From: Lachnospiraceae bacterium
GTDB lineage: Bacteria; Bacillota; Clostridia; Lachnospirales; Lachnospiraceae
Assembly: GCA_021200995.1 (NCBI GenBank)
Contig: JAJQFS010000003.1
Coordinates: 1 to 32,314 of the forward strand
Direction: 5' to 3'
DNA: 32,314 bases
This document shows positions 16,598-24,336 of the stretch, piece by piece; the first letter of the stretch is position 1, and every line of letters starts with the position of its first letter. Below the pieces are notes generated by a model. The model made no database searches, was not told the DNA's origin, and worked only from the letters and a program-made list of their open reading frames with translations. Made by a program: the position numbers and the translations under genes.

Positions 16598-16626
16598 AGT
16601 ATAGCACCGCAGTAAAGCATTGTCAA
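16598..16626 (-). promoter_or_regulatory. Promoter of the membrane protein gene
   Basis: On the minus strand, TTGACA (16626-16621), a 17-bp spacer and TATACT (16603-16598). It is the closest match to the sigma-A consensus in the window. An eight-base inverted repeat, TTTGACAA...TTGTCAAA, brackets it (arms near 16590-16597 and 16620-16627). Confidence 0.7.
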
Positions 16627-16648
16627 ATTATTTTCAAACAAAATAAAA
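16620..16648 (+). promoter_or_regulatory. Weak candidate promoter of the tannase-like gene
   Basis: TTGTCA (16620-16625), 17 bp and ATAAAA (16643-16648), overlapping the -35 region of the divergent promoter. The -10 match is poor, so this is only a candidate. Confidence 0.3.
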
Positions 16649-16710
16649 AAAGAAAGAGGATTGCTTCTTTAAACCACAAAAAGACTGAACAATCAAAGAA
16701 GGAAAAAGAG

Positions 16711-18087
16711 ATGAGAGATTTTATTACAGGAAATGTGACTGTTCAAAATACGGATGTGCTGTATCGCCTGTATGCGGATATCCCCTATGTAGAAAGACCA
16801 AACGCGCCTGAACTGCAGGTGATGAATCTCTATGTGCCGGAGGTGGAGAAGGACGCTCCCAAAATGCCGGTCTTTATTTATCAGGAGACCGGAGGAATGG
16901 GACAGGCAGCCGCTCCTGTTCTGGGAAAGGAGCATCATGGCATTATAGGAAGAGCACTGGCGGAAGGCTATATTGTGGCCTGCCCCGGCGCGAGAGGGAG
17001 AGATACCGTTGTAGATGGTGTTTATGTGGGACGTGGCGATTTGCCGATGACCATTATAGATTTAAAGGCGGCGGTTCGCTGGCTCAGACGTCATCAGGAT
17101 GAGTTTCCGGCAGATACGGATAAAATATTTTTTGACGGCACAAGCTCCGGGGGCGGCATGGCTACATTAATGGGAGCCACGGGAAATAGCCCGAAATATG
17201 AGCCTTATCTGGATGAAATCGGCGCCGCGAAAGAGAGAGACGATATTTTCTGTGCTGTTGTGAATTCTCCTATTACGGATTTTGCGCATATTGACCTGGC
17301 GTATGAATGGCTGTTTTCCGCGGACCGCGTGCCAGGATTGTATGAGGGAAATGAAAAGGATGCGGATGTCAGCCGCAGGATGGCAAAAGCGTTTGAGGAA
17401 TATGTCAATCAGCTGCATCTGACAGATCCGGAGAGTGGAAATCTGCTTGGATTTGCTGACATAGATACCTATTCGCCCTATCTTCTCAAAAAACTCAGTG
17501 AGGCAGCCACGAAATATCTGTCTGAAATGAGTGAAGAGGAACGGACGGCCTGGCTTGAGGATGAGTTTAATAAGCCGGTTTTGAAATGGAATGGAGAAAA
17601 AGCCGATATAACGGATTTGAAGGCATATGTAAACTGGAATACAGGCCGTTGGATGAAATATCTGGGATGTTATGACGCGTTTATTGCGAAACCGTCCAGA
17701 GAAAATGAGGCGTTTGGAACACAGGATGGTTCCTCGGGACATTTCAGTGTGCGGATGGGAGAAATTCTGGCGGACAGCAAAGACTATGCGAAAGAAGGAC
17801 AGGAGTGGATTGAAGCGGCGAAGAAAAATGTGAATGGCGAATATCTGGTGAATCCCATGAATTTTATCGGTACTGATGAAGTCTGTACAATCGCGCCGCA
17901 CTGGTATATGCGCTGCGGCTGTCACCATGAGACAACAGGAAATATCTTCCTGAATCTGGTACTCAGGATTTTAAACTGTACGGACGCGGATGTGAACTGG
18001 AGGTATTCCTGGCCCATGAGACATATTGGTATTTCGGATATTGAACAGGATGAGGCATTTGCGTATTTCAACCGGATCAGCAAATAA
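16711..18087 (+). CDS. Tannase-like alpha/beta hydrolase, intact
   Basis: A 458-residue cytoplasmic protein starting at ATG 16711 behind AAGAAGGA; an open extension to 16582 crosses the divergent promoter. It begins M-R-D-F-I-T-G-N-V-T-V-Q-N. The nucleophile elbow is F-D-G-T-S-S-G-G-G with Ser145; a conserved Y-L-D-E-I-G-A-A and a long helical lid (about 195-330) follow. Near the C-terminus are W-Y-M-R-C-G-C-H405-H406-E407-T and M-R-H438. The layout is that of subtype-B bacterial tannases (nucleophile early, Asp and His late). However, the Asp seen in the copy at 1-928 is replaced by His406, with Glu407 next to it, so the acid of the triad is uncertain and the true substrate may not be a gallate ester. 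It is the only complete member of this subgroup here. A carboxylesterase gene follows 30 bp on. Confidence 0.85.
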   Translation: MRDFITGNVTVQNTDVLYRLYADIPYVERPNAPELQVMNLYVPEVEKDAPKMPVFIYQETGGMGQAAAPVLGKEHHGIIGRALAEGYIVACPGARGRDTVVDGVYVGRGDLPMTIIDLKAAVRWLRRHQDEFPADTDKIFFDGTSSGGGMATLMGATGNSPKYEPYLDEIGAAKERDDIFCAVVNSPITDFAHIDLAYEWLFSADRVPGLYEGNEKDADVSRRMAKAFEEYVNQLHLTDPESGNLLGFADIDTYSPYLLKKLSEAATKYLSEMSEEERTAWLEDEFNKPVLKWNGEKADITDLKAYVNWNTGRWMKYLGCYDAFIAKPSRENEAFGTQDGSSGHFSVRMGEILADSKDYAKEGQEWIEAAKKNVNGEYLVNPMNFIGTDEVCTIAPHWYMRCGCHHETTGNIFLNLVLRILNCTDADVNWRYSWPMRHIGISDIEQDEAFAYFNRISK

Positions 18088-18117
18088 GATTGTGTACAGC
18101 ATAGAACGGAGAGCATT

Positions 18118-19578
18118 ATGTCAATGATGAAAGCACAGACAAAAAATGGAACAGTGACCGGCGTCGCGTATGATGGCGGGACTGTGTTTCGAGGTATCCC
18201 CTACGCGGCGCCTCCGGTTGGGAAACTCCGGTTTGCCGCACCGAAACCGGCAAAATCCTGGGAGGGAGAGCGAAGTTGCGACAGTTGGCCGGCTGACGCC
18301 TGGCGGCATCCGTTCCCTCACAATCACTCAAAGAGCAGCGCCGATGGGGAACATACCTACAGCGAAGACTGCCTTTATCTGAATATCTGGACTCCTGCGC
18401 GGCAGGCAGGGGAAAAGCTTCCCGTCATGTTCTGGCTGTACGGCGGAGGTGGAAGCAGCCACGACACTCATATAGATGGTGCCGGTTTCACAAAACGCGG
18501 CTGTATTCTGGTTTCCATTAATTATCGAATGGGCATTTTCGACTTCTTCGGACTGAAGGAGCTGGCGGATCAGGATTCATATGGCTCCACCGGCGCTTAT
18601 GGAATTCAGGACATTGTGTTTGCCCTACAGTGGGTCAGGGATAATATTGAGGCTTTTGGAGGAGATCCTGGCAATGTGACCGTGTTTGGCCATTCAGCGG
18701 GCGCCATGTTTACGAAGCTGCTGATCGGCTGCAAACCGGCCCGCGGCCTCTTTCAGCACGCGATCTCTCTGTCAGGCGGAGGAACCTGGGATATTGATTA
18801 TATTCACACAAAAGAAAGCAAGTGCCGCCTGTGTCAGGAGCTGCTGGACAGAGCGGGGTGGACACTGGAGGATATGATGAGCAGGAATTCCGCGGAGATC
18901 TATGAGGTTCTGCAGCGTGAAGAAAAAAATCTGGATCTGCCTCATAAATCTATGTTCAATACACTCTTTCTTCCCTCAATGGATGACTGGCTCATTAAGG
19001 ACTATTACGGAAAAATCCTGTATGACGGGGATGTGGATGAGACAGTAGATGTGATGTGCGGGATGCTGATTGAAGAATGGCATAATTTCCCCTGCCAGAT
19101 CCCCGGCGGGATCGGAGATTATAAGCGGGAATTCGCCATGGCGTCCGTTATCGCATGGGGCCGCCGATATGTTGAGCGGGGCATCAAGCCGGTCTATACT
19201 TATTTCTTTGAGCGCCGTATGCCTGAAGATGGGCATTGGATGAGGCACGGCGAGGAATTGCCTTATGTTTTCGGAACGATGAACCGTTATGATAAACCAT
19301 GGACAGACTATGATTATCTGATGAGTGAGACAACGATGGACTACTGGACAAGCTTTGCGAAGACCGGAAATCCGAACACGCCGGGCCGTCCGGAGTGGAA
19401 TCCATATACGGTGCAGCAGCCGGTAACAATGCACTTCAGGGATGAGGATATAATCTGTGAGGATATTTCAGGATATGAGAAGATGGATGAGGTTGTATCT
19501 TATCTTCTTGCCCATCCCGGTATGCTGGATGATCCTTTTCCAGGCGCTGTTGGAGACTGTGAAGGACCGGCTTTTTGA
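18118..19578 (+). CDS. Carboxylesterase type B
   Basis: A 486-residue cytoplasmic carboxylesterase of the p-nitrobenzyl-esterase/acetylcholinesterase family. Signatures run in order: F-R-G-I-P-Y-A-A-P-P-V-G (24-35), S-E-D-C-L-Y-L-N-I-W (82-91), an oxyanion loop Y-G-G-G-G (108-112) where the family normally has H-G-G-G, the nucleophile G-H-S-A-G with Ser193, a likely acidic region at Glu319/Glu320, and R-H-G-E-E-L-P-Y-V-F-G with His377. The family hydrolyses many small carboxylic esters. It has a start ATG at 18118 with GGAGAG in front, and follows the tannase-like gene by 30 bp, so they are probably co-transcribed. It shows no signal peptide. It is slightly short for the family but has all expected core motifs. 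Confidence 0.93.
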   Translation: MSMMKAQTKNGTVTGVAYDGGTVFRGIPYAAPPVGKLRFAAPKPAKSWEGERSCDSWPADAWRHPFPHNHSKSSADGEHTYSEDCLYLNIWTPARQAGEKLPVMFWLYGGGGSSHDTHIDGAGFTKRGCILVSINYRMGIFDFFGLKELADQDSYGSTGAYGIQDIVFALQWVRDNIEAFGGDPGNVTVFGHSAGAMFTKLLIGCKPARGLFQHAISLSGGGTWDIDYIHTKESKCRLCQELLDRAGWTLEDMMSRNSAEIYEVLQREEKNLDLPHKSMFNTLFLPSMDDWLIKDYYGKILYDGDVDETVDVMCGMLIEEWHNFPCQIPGGIGDYKREFAMASVIAWGRRYVERGIKPVYTYFFERRMPEDGHWMRHGEELPYVFGTMNRYDKPWTDYDYLMSETTMDYWTSFAKTGNPNTPGRPEWNPYTVQQPVTMHFRDEDIICEDISGYEKMDEVVSYLLAHPGMLDDPFPGAVGDCEGPAF

Positions 19579-19590
19579 GCCGATGTCGTG

Positions 19591-19989
19591 CTGAAACCAT
19601 TTTTTAGCCCCATCTTCGTTGACCGTGCCGCCCTGGCCTTCCTGCCAGTACAGACCTAAAAAGTGCCCTGCTTTGATGCAGCCGCCGTCGACGGATTCTT
19701 GCAGCAGAGAGAGGGCTTTTTTATAATCCGGGGCGACACCATAGCCGTTTAGATATTGAATGTCCAGAACTCCTTGGCGTTGACGCTGCCCGCCTGGATG
19801 GCCTTTTCGCCCCAGAAAAGGGATTTGGCGTAATCCTTGACACCCCAGTTGCCGTAATAATAGGTATCGCAGAGGATTTCCATGGCGTCCATTTCACCGG
19901 CCTCTGCTTTGGGGGGTGATCAGCGCGAAGACTTCCTCGCCCTTACCGTTTTCCCGTACTTCACGGGAATATTGCATGTATTTGTTCAT
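19591..19989 (-). pseudogene. Sel1-repeat protein pseudogene
   Basis: On the minus strand the sequence matches the intact Sel1-like gene at 29471-30055 from the start M-N-K-Y-M-Q-Y-S-R-E-V to about W-F-Q. It then ends abruptly, so the last third is missing. There are at least two frameshifts: an extra G in the GGGGGG run near 19911-19917 and a missing base near 19765-19775. No intact frame remains. The upstream dyad promoter is preserved at 20027-20058. Confidence 0.85.
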
Positions 19990-20026
19990 TGAAATTTGTC
20001 CTTTCTGTGGATTTTTAGATTCTGAT

Positions 20027-20058
20027 TTGATTTTAAGAAAGGCTTCCACTAAAATCAA
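20027..20058. promoter_or_regulatory. Symmetric dyad promoter, copy A
   Basis: TTGATTTTA, 14 bases, TAAAATCAA. Either strand reads TTGATT-17-TAAAAT. The arms are identical to those of copy B (30078-30109), while the 14-base centre differs. On the minus strand it served the Sel1 gene. On the plus strand it leads to an ATG at 20080 with GAAAGGA before it, starting a frame that runs antisense into LysR. Confidence 0.55.
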
Positions 20059-20162
20059 TTCTAAAACAGAAAGGACCGATGCATATATGGAATGAAAAAC
20101 TGATGCGCGGGAAGGGCTTTATTCTCTGCAGTAACAAGCTGCAGAGCGGTCGGACTCCCGCA

Positions 20163-21038
20163 TTACGGCGTTACGCGCTCGAAATGCTCCAGCAACATCC
20201 CGATTTCATGGGAATTTTCCCTGCTTTTCAAATAGACCAGGCTGATATCAAATACGGGGCTGTTCACGATATCTTTGAACACGACTTCAGAGATCGACAT
20301 GTTCTGCGCGGCAGCTTTGCTGATGATCGAGATGCCCATATGCCTGCGCACCAGGTCTACAGCCATGGCGCTTCGATTGACATAGAGGATGGGTTTCACG
20401 AGGGCGCCATGCCGCTGCGGGCCGTTGCCCAGCTGGATATACTCTTCTCCGGAAAGGTCCTCTATATACAGCTTTTCCCGGTCTTCGAGGGGATGCCCCT
20501 GCGGAAGAACGGCTACCAGAGTGGTGGCGGAGAGAATTTTGTGGAAGCGCATCTGTTCCCGCCATTGTGAGGGGGCGGAATGAGGCGTTGTCCATTCTGA
20601 GGCGATGATTGCGGTACATTTTCCATCCAGGAGGGACTGGTAGAGAGAGACTTCATCGTCTTCATAGATGCGCATCCGGTACTGGTCCTGACTTCTGGAG
20701 AAGGCGGCAAGCGGAGCGGAAACGCTGGCAGTGGAGGCGAGGGGAGCGATCCCGATGGAGATCAGCTGTTCCTTCTGGGTATATTTCGGGAAAAGGCTGT
20801 TGGTATATTCACTTTGCACATCGACAATACGTCTGGCATAGGGGAGAAATTCCCGGCCGAAAGCAGTCAGCTGTACTCTCCTGTGAGAGCGGTCCAAAAG
20901 GTCCTGACCGAATTCCTTCTCGATGGCCTTGATATGCTTGGACAGGGCAGACTGAGAGATATACAGCTGGTTTGCGGCTTCCTGAAAATGAAGCGTATCC
21001 GCCAGAACCACGAAATCTTGTAAATAATTTAATTCCAA
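20163..21038 (-). CDS. LysR-family regulator, copy A
   Basis: A 291-residue regulator. The start is taken as TTG 21038-21036, giving L(M)-E-L-N-Y-L-Q-D-F: it has GGAGGT 7 bases before it, and the promoter below puts the transcript start too close for the upstream ATGs. In copy B the same codon is ATG. The HTH is F-Q-E-A-A-N-Q-L-Y-I-S-Q-S-A-L-S-K-H-I-K-A-I-E; the effector domain spans about 90-285 with P-Q-G-H-P-L-E-D. It lies divergent to a tannase-like relic, so it probably once controlled that gene and the MBL gene. The full C-terminus (...L-L-E-H-F-E-R-V-T-P) is retained, unlike copy B. Confidence 0.9.
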   Translation of the reverse strand: MELNYLQDFVVLADTLHFQEAANQLYISQSALSKHIKAIEKEFGQDLLDRSHRRVQLTAFGREFLPYARRIVDVQSEYTNSLFPKYTQKEQLISIGIAPLASTASVSAPLAAFSRSQDQYRMRIYEDDEVSLYQSLLDGKCTAIIASEWTTPHSAPSQWREQMRFHKILSATTLVAVLPQGHPLEDREKLYIEDLSGEEYIQLGNGPQRHGALVKPILYVNRSAMAVDLVRRHMGISIISKAAAQNMSISEVVFKDIVNSPVFDISLVYLKSRENSHEIGMLLEHFERVTP

Positions 21039-21064
21039 ACCGGTTACCTCCATCTTTTTCAGAC

Positions 21065-21093
21065 ATCTTACCATAAAAGCGGATCTCTTTCAA
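21065..21093 (-). promoter_or_regulatory. Promoter of LysR copy A
   Basis: On the minus strand, TTGAAA (21093-21088), 17 bp and TAAGAT (21070-21065). The spacer holds the TTTATGGTAAG motif (complement of 21067-21077) found also at 22104-22114 and 31123-31133. The leader would be only about 20 bases, consistent with the TTG start. Confidence 0.6.
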
Positions 21094-21115
21094 GGAGGCA
21101 AACGACCGGATATCA
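21081..21115 (+). repeat. Conserved leader block, copy 2
   Basis: GATCTCTTTCAAGG...ACCGGATATCAT, as at 4912-4945 and 31137-31172. It precedes the 21136 tannase-like start relic. Confidence 0.6.
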
Positions 21116-21135
21116 TAGAGTAAAGAAATCACAGA

Positions 21136-21159
21136 ATGAAAGAATTTATAACCGGAAGT
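21136..21159 (+). pseudogene. Relic of a tannase-like gene start
   Basis: ATG followed by codons for K-E-F-I-T-G-S matches the start M-R-D-F-I-T-G of the intact tannase-like protein. The similarity ends at 21159 and the MBL gene's end follows. The conserved leader block upstream and the equivalent, longer relic in copy B support the assignment. Confidence 0.6.
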
Positions 21160-21184
21160 CTGTCCTGGCGGATATGTCTGTTTT

Positions 21185-22002
21185 TCAACGGATATTGTCC
21201 TCGCGGAAACAGATATTGGGGGACTGCCCGGGATATTTCAGGAACACGCCGGCACGGGAAGAACCTTCAAAGGGCTTTGCCCCGTTCAGAATGGCTCTAG
21301 CCGCCTCAATGTAGGAATTGATGATGTTGGGCGGCAGGATATTTGGCTTGTGACCGGTGCAGATGCGCGTAGGTTTCAGGGCGTTCATTTTTAGCAGGCT
21401 TTCCAGGTAATTTGCCACGGTGTCCGCGTTCCACTCTGTCATGGCGACCTCCCGTGCGCTGATATTGTCTCCGGCAAAGAGACTGCCGGACTGCGGATCA
21501 TAGACAGAAAGGCTGCCGTGTGTATGGCCGGGCGTGTATAGAATAGATACCTTACGGCCTCCCAGGTCGATTACAGTCCCGTCTGCAATCGCGACAGGTT
21601 CGGGTCCGGTGGGCTGAAGATTTTCCGCCAGAGCTTCCCCCGTGGCCATGTGGGAAATATCGTCTTTCCGGAATTCCAGGGTTGCCATTTTGTGATAGAC
21701 GTCCAGTTCCGCCGGACAAAGATAGGCGGGAGCAAATTCGGCGTTGCCGCCGGCGTGATCGGGATGTCCGTGCGTATTGATGACGATAACAGGCAACGGG
21801 GTAATTTTTTCCACAGCTTCTTTCAGAGAACCGACGCCGATGCCGGTATCAATTAATAGGGCTTTCTCATCCCCGACTACCAGATACTGCTGGAAGCCGA
21901 CTGGGGCGAGGAAAAATTATAGACACCGCTGTCAAGAGCGGTGACTGTGATTTCCGTCTGAAGAGGGGGTTTGGGATGGCTTACGTTTTCTGATTTGTTC
22001 AT
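21185..22002 (-). pseudogene. MBL-fold hydrolase gene with a frameshift, copy A
   Basis: The gene starts at ATG 22002 (M-N-K-S-E-N-V-S-H-P) with GGAGGT upstream, in line with copy B. One base is missing near 21897-21908, inside the codons after F-S-S-P, so translation from 22002 stops early. The 3' part remains open from 21814 to 21185 (209 residues). It retains H-G-H-P-D-H, P-G-H-T-H-G-S, A-G-D-N and G-H-K-P-N, so the metal site is intact, but the first strands of the fold are cut off. A reading error or a re-start at 21814 cannot be excluded. The family hydrolyses thioesters, lactones or phosphoesters. Confidence 0.75.
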
Positions 22003-22101
22003 AAGATTTTTACCTCCGGTTGAAATTGATCAATTATTTTCCTGGAATCAGCTGGCTATTCTGAAACGACCTGTGCCGTCTTTACGGAACTGATTGTATA
22101 T

Positions 22102-22130
22102 AGCTTACCATAAATCGCGGTTTGATTCAA
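22102..22130 (-). promoter_or_regulatory. Candidate promoter and operator of MBL copy A
   Basis: On the minus strand, TTGAAT (22130-22125), 17 bp and TAAGCT (22107-22102). The spacer repeats the CCGC-TTTATGGTAAG pattern seen in the LysR promoters, so one regulator may bind both. The -10 box is weak. Confidence 0.4.
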
Positions 22131-22204
22131 TAAAATGAGCGTCCCCGATGCCCCTTTTTGGAACGTTATGTTTCCGGAATGGAATATATTTAAATATTAT
22201 CGAA

Positions 22205-22233
22205 TTGATTTTCGATGCCCCGGTTGTTATATT
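22205..22233 (+). promoter_or_regulatory. Promoter of the redox operon
   Basis: TTGATT (22205-22210), a 17-bp spacer and TATATT (22228-22233), 58 bp ahead of the first gene. Confidence 0.6.
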
Positions 22234-22291
22234 GGAACTAGAATGGGTTCGATATATTTATAGGAGAAATAACGAAGCAGGAGGAAGAACA

Positions 22292-23485
22292 ATGGGGCAG
22301 AACAGAGAGGCATTTTTGTACATGGGTAGCTGGGAACACGACTACAGCGGCGAGGAACTGGGAATTCAGTCGTACCGTTTCCTGGATGGCAAAATTGAGA
22401 AGGCAGGAAAGCCTGCCGCGGCAGCGGACGCCTGTGTCGGGGCGATGTATTATGACGCGAAGCGAAATGTCCTGTACTGCGTGGATGAAACGGAGAGCTC
22501 CGCAAGCGGAGGCGGAAGGGTGTTTGCCTTTCAGGTGGATGGTGAGACCGGCGCGTTGACCCTGCTCAGTGAAGTGTCCGCGTACGGCACCAGGACCAGC
22601 GGGCTGGCGACGGATGAAAGTGGGAAATACCTTCTGGTGACAAACCACGGCGGGAAACGGTTTGTGATGAGGAGTGTGCGTGGAGAAGATGGCGTTTACA
22701 GATTTCGCAGGGAGTATGACGAAACGAATGTGGTGCTGTACGCACTGGAGGAAAACGGAGCGATCGGGAAGGTTAAGGATATCGTCGGGCATTCTGGTTG
22801 CGGCACGTTGAATCCTGATATCCAGGCGCATCCGCACTGTGTCAGACGTTCGCCTCTGTATAATCTTTTCTGTGTCTGCGATAAGGGTGCGGATGCTGTT
22901 TACATGTATCGGATTGATTACGGGCAGGAGAAGCTTGTCCTGTGCGAAGGATCCCCTTATTGTACTGGCAGGGGGAGTGCTCCCAGATACTGCGTGTTTC
23001 ATCCGCGGGAGAAGCTTTTTGTTATCAATTACGAAGGAATGAACAGGCTGTCCGTTTTCCACTATGAGGAAAACGGCAAAATGGAACCGATTTTCACAAC
23101 GGATGTGATACCGGAGAACCAGGAGTATACATTCAAAGGCGGAAAACGTGGCGTTGTGTCGTCAGATCTTATGTTACATCCGGACGGAGTTCATCTTTAC
23201 AATATTACCAGAGGTCTGAACCAGATTGACGTTTACTGCCTGAACGCTGATACGGGGGAACTCATCCATGGGCAGACGCTGGAGCTTCCGATGGAAAAAG
23301 GCGGAATAGATACTATTCGTTCCTTTGCGCTTTCTCCGGATCTGAAATATATGCTTACTGGAGCGATGAAAGAGGACCGCGTGATTGTCCTGAGTGTGGA
23401 TGAGCATGGACACCTTTCTTACGCGGGGAAAGACGCGGAGGTGGAAATGTACCATCCGGCGCCTATCCTCTTTGTGCCGGAATGA
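22292..23485 (+). CDS. Lactonase-family beta-propeller protein (6-phosphogluconolactonase-like)
   Basis: A 397-residue protein starting at ATG 22292 behind AGGAGG; the open frame extends to 22148 but crosses the promoter. It shows repeated blade units: G-A-M-Y-Y-D-A-K-R-N-V-L-Y-C-V-D, S-G-L-A-T-D-E-S-G-K-Y-L-L-V-T-N, H-P-R-E-K-L-F-V-I-N-Y-E, M-L-H-P-D-G-V-H-L-Y and F-A-L-S-P-D-L-K-Y-M-L-T-G. This is the pattern of the seven-bladed lactonase family, which includes bacterial 6-phosphogluconolactonase and muconate-cycloisomerase-like propellers. The H-P-H-C and N-P-D-I-Q-A-H-P segment marks a likely active-site loop. It opens a six-gene operon, so a lactone or cyclic ester step, or just a scaffold, may belong to the same pathway. 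No signal peptide is seen. Confidence 0.82.
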   Translation: MGQNREAFLYMGSWEHDYSGEELGIQSYRFLDGKIEKAGKPAAAADACVGAMYYDAKRNVLYCVDETESSASGGGRVFAFQVDGETGALTLLSEVSAYGTRTSGLATDESGKYLLVTNHGGKRFVMRSVRGEDGVYRFRREYDETNVVLYALEENGAIGKVKDIVGHSGCGTLNPDIQAHPHCVRRSPLYNLFCVCDKGADAVYMYRIDYGQEKLVLCEGSPYCTGRGSAPRYCVFHPREKLFVINYEGMNRLSVFHYEENGKMEPIFTTDVIPENQEYTFKGGKRGVVSSDLMLHPDGVHLYNITRGLNQIDVYCLNADTGELIHGQTLELPMEKGGIDTIRSFALSPDLKYMLTGAMKEDRVIVLSVDEHGHLSYAGKDAEVEMYHPAPILFVPE

Positions 23486-23582
23486 CTGAATTATGGACAC
23501 GGGAACAGAAAATCTGCGTGAAGCAAATATGAAGGGAAAATCCCTTCGCTGAAATTTTGCCTGAATGAAGGAGGAAAAAATC

Positions 23583-24302
23583 ATGGAAATTATGGAATAC
23601 AGTCTGGTTTATTGTGCGGAGGACGGCAAACTTCATATCGGAGACGCCTGCACAGAAGAAAATGAGAGCCTGGTGGGCGGCATGACAGACGCGGTTTATG
23701 AGTCGGAAAGCTATACCGGCGATGGCCATTGCCTGACGCTTGACAATTTCAGCTTTGCGACCTCTGCCGATATCGCGCTGGTTGTGCCGGACAAAACGAC
23801 AGTGTACTTAAAAGGCAAAAATGAACTGAGAGTTGTGAATGACAAAGGTGAAGCCAACGTGGCCGTGCTCTACAGTGACGGAGACATGACAATCACGGGC
23901 GATGAGGACGGAGAAATCGTTTGCCTGCCGCAGACAAAGCAGGGACTCTGGAGCCGCTGTGTCTGCGCGAGGTTCGGCGACCTGAAGGTGGAGGGCGGAA
24001 CCATCTGTGTCTTTGCGGGCGAGTCCAAAAAGAGCTGCGGCCTGTACGCGGGCGGCAGATTCCGGCAGGTGGAGAGAATGGGCGGTACGATTCAGATTAC
24101 CGGCGGTACAGTTTTCACTTCCGCGAAGACAAACGCGGTTCGTGCCTCGGAAGGCAAACTGATCGTGGAAGCCCCTGCAGGACAGCAGTCTGTCGTGATA
24201 AACGCGCAGGAATTTGCAGGAGGCGCGGCTGCCTTTACGGGAAGCGCCCTGACACAGGAAGAGAGCATCGCGCCGTTGGTTATCACGTTCAGATCTGTAT
24301 GA
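23583..24302 (+). CDS. Repetitive beta-rich protein, possibly a carbohydrate-binding-like beta-helix
   Basis: A 239-residue protein starting at ATG 23583 with AAGGAGG 8 bases upstream. An upstream ATG at 23565 has no such site. The sequence is built of short strands with recurring G-D/G-G-T turns: L-Y-S-D-G-D-M-T-I-T-G-D-E-D-G, F-G-D-L-K-V-E-G-G-T-I-C-V and G-G-T-I-Q-I-T-G-G-T-V-F-T. This fits a small right-handed beta-helix and recalls Cthe_2159/DUF4353-type carbohydrate-binding proteins, but at much shorter length and without a signal peptide, so it acts in the cytoplasm. No catalytic residues stand out. It sits between the lactonase and the flavoprotein, so it may be an assembly partner or substrate-binding protein of the redox system. 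Function unknown. Confidence 0.6.
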   Translation: MEIMEYSLVYCAEDGKLHIGDACTEENESLVGGMTDAVYESESYTGDGHCLTLDNFSFATSADIALVVPDKTTVYLKGKNELRVVNDKGEANVAVLYSDGDMTITGDEDGEIVCLPQTKQGLWSRCVCARFGDLKVEGGTICVFAGESKKSCGLYAGGRFRQVERMGGTIQITGGTVFTSAKTNAVRASEGKLIVEAPAGQQSVVINAQEFAGGAAAFTGSALTQEESIAPLVITFRSV

Positions 24303-24336
24303 AAAATCAGCGGAGCAACAGAAGGAAAGGAAATGT

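Larger units (their letters stand above)
19591..22094. repeat. Duplicated module, copy A
   Basis: Sel1 relic, dyad promoter, LysR, leader block, tannase-like relic and MBL gene occur here in the same order and orientation as in copy B at 29657-32314. Similarity runs through intergenic parts, including the upstream region of the MBL gene to the window's end in B. The copies differ by scattered substitutions, and each has its own indels. Confidence 0.85.

Noticed and set aside
17167-17928. 253-codon open frame on the minus strand
   Set aside because: Antisense to the intact tannase-like gene; mirrors its codon pattern.
20079-20570. 163-codon open frame on the plus strand starting after the dyad promoter
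   Set aside because: Almost wholly antisense to LysR copy A, and the equivalent frame in copy B stops after about 17 codons, so it is not conserved as a protein; kept only as a note on the dyad.
22238-23062. 274-codon open frame on the minus strand
   Set aside because: Antisense to the lactonase-like gene, which has clear blade repeats and a ribosome site.
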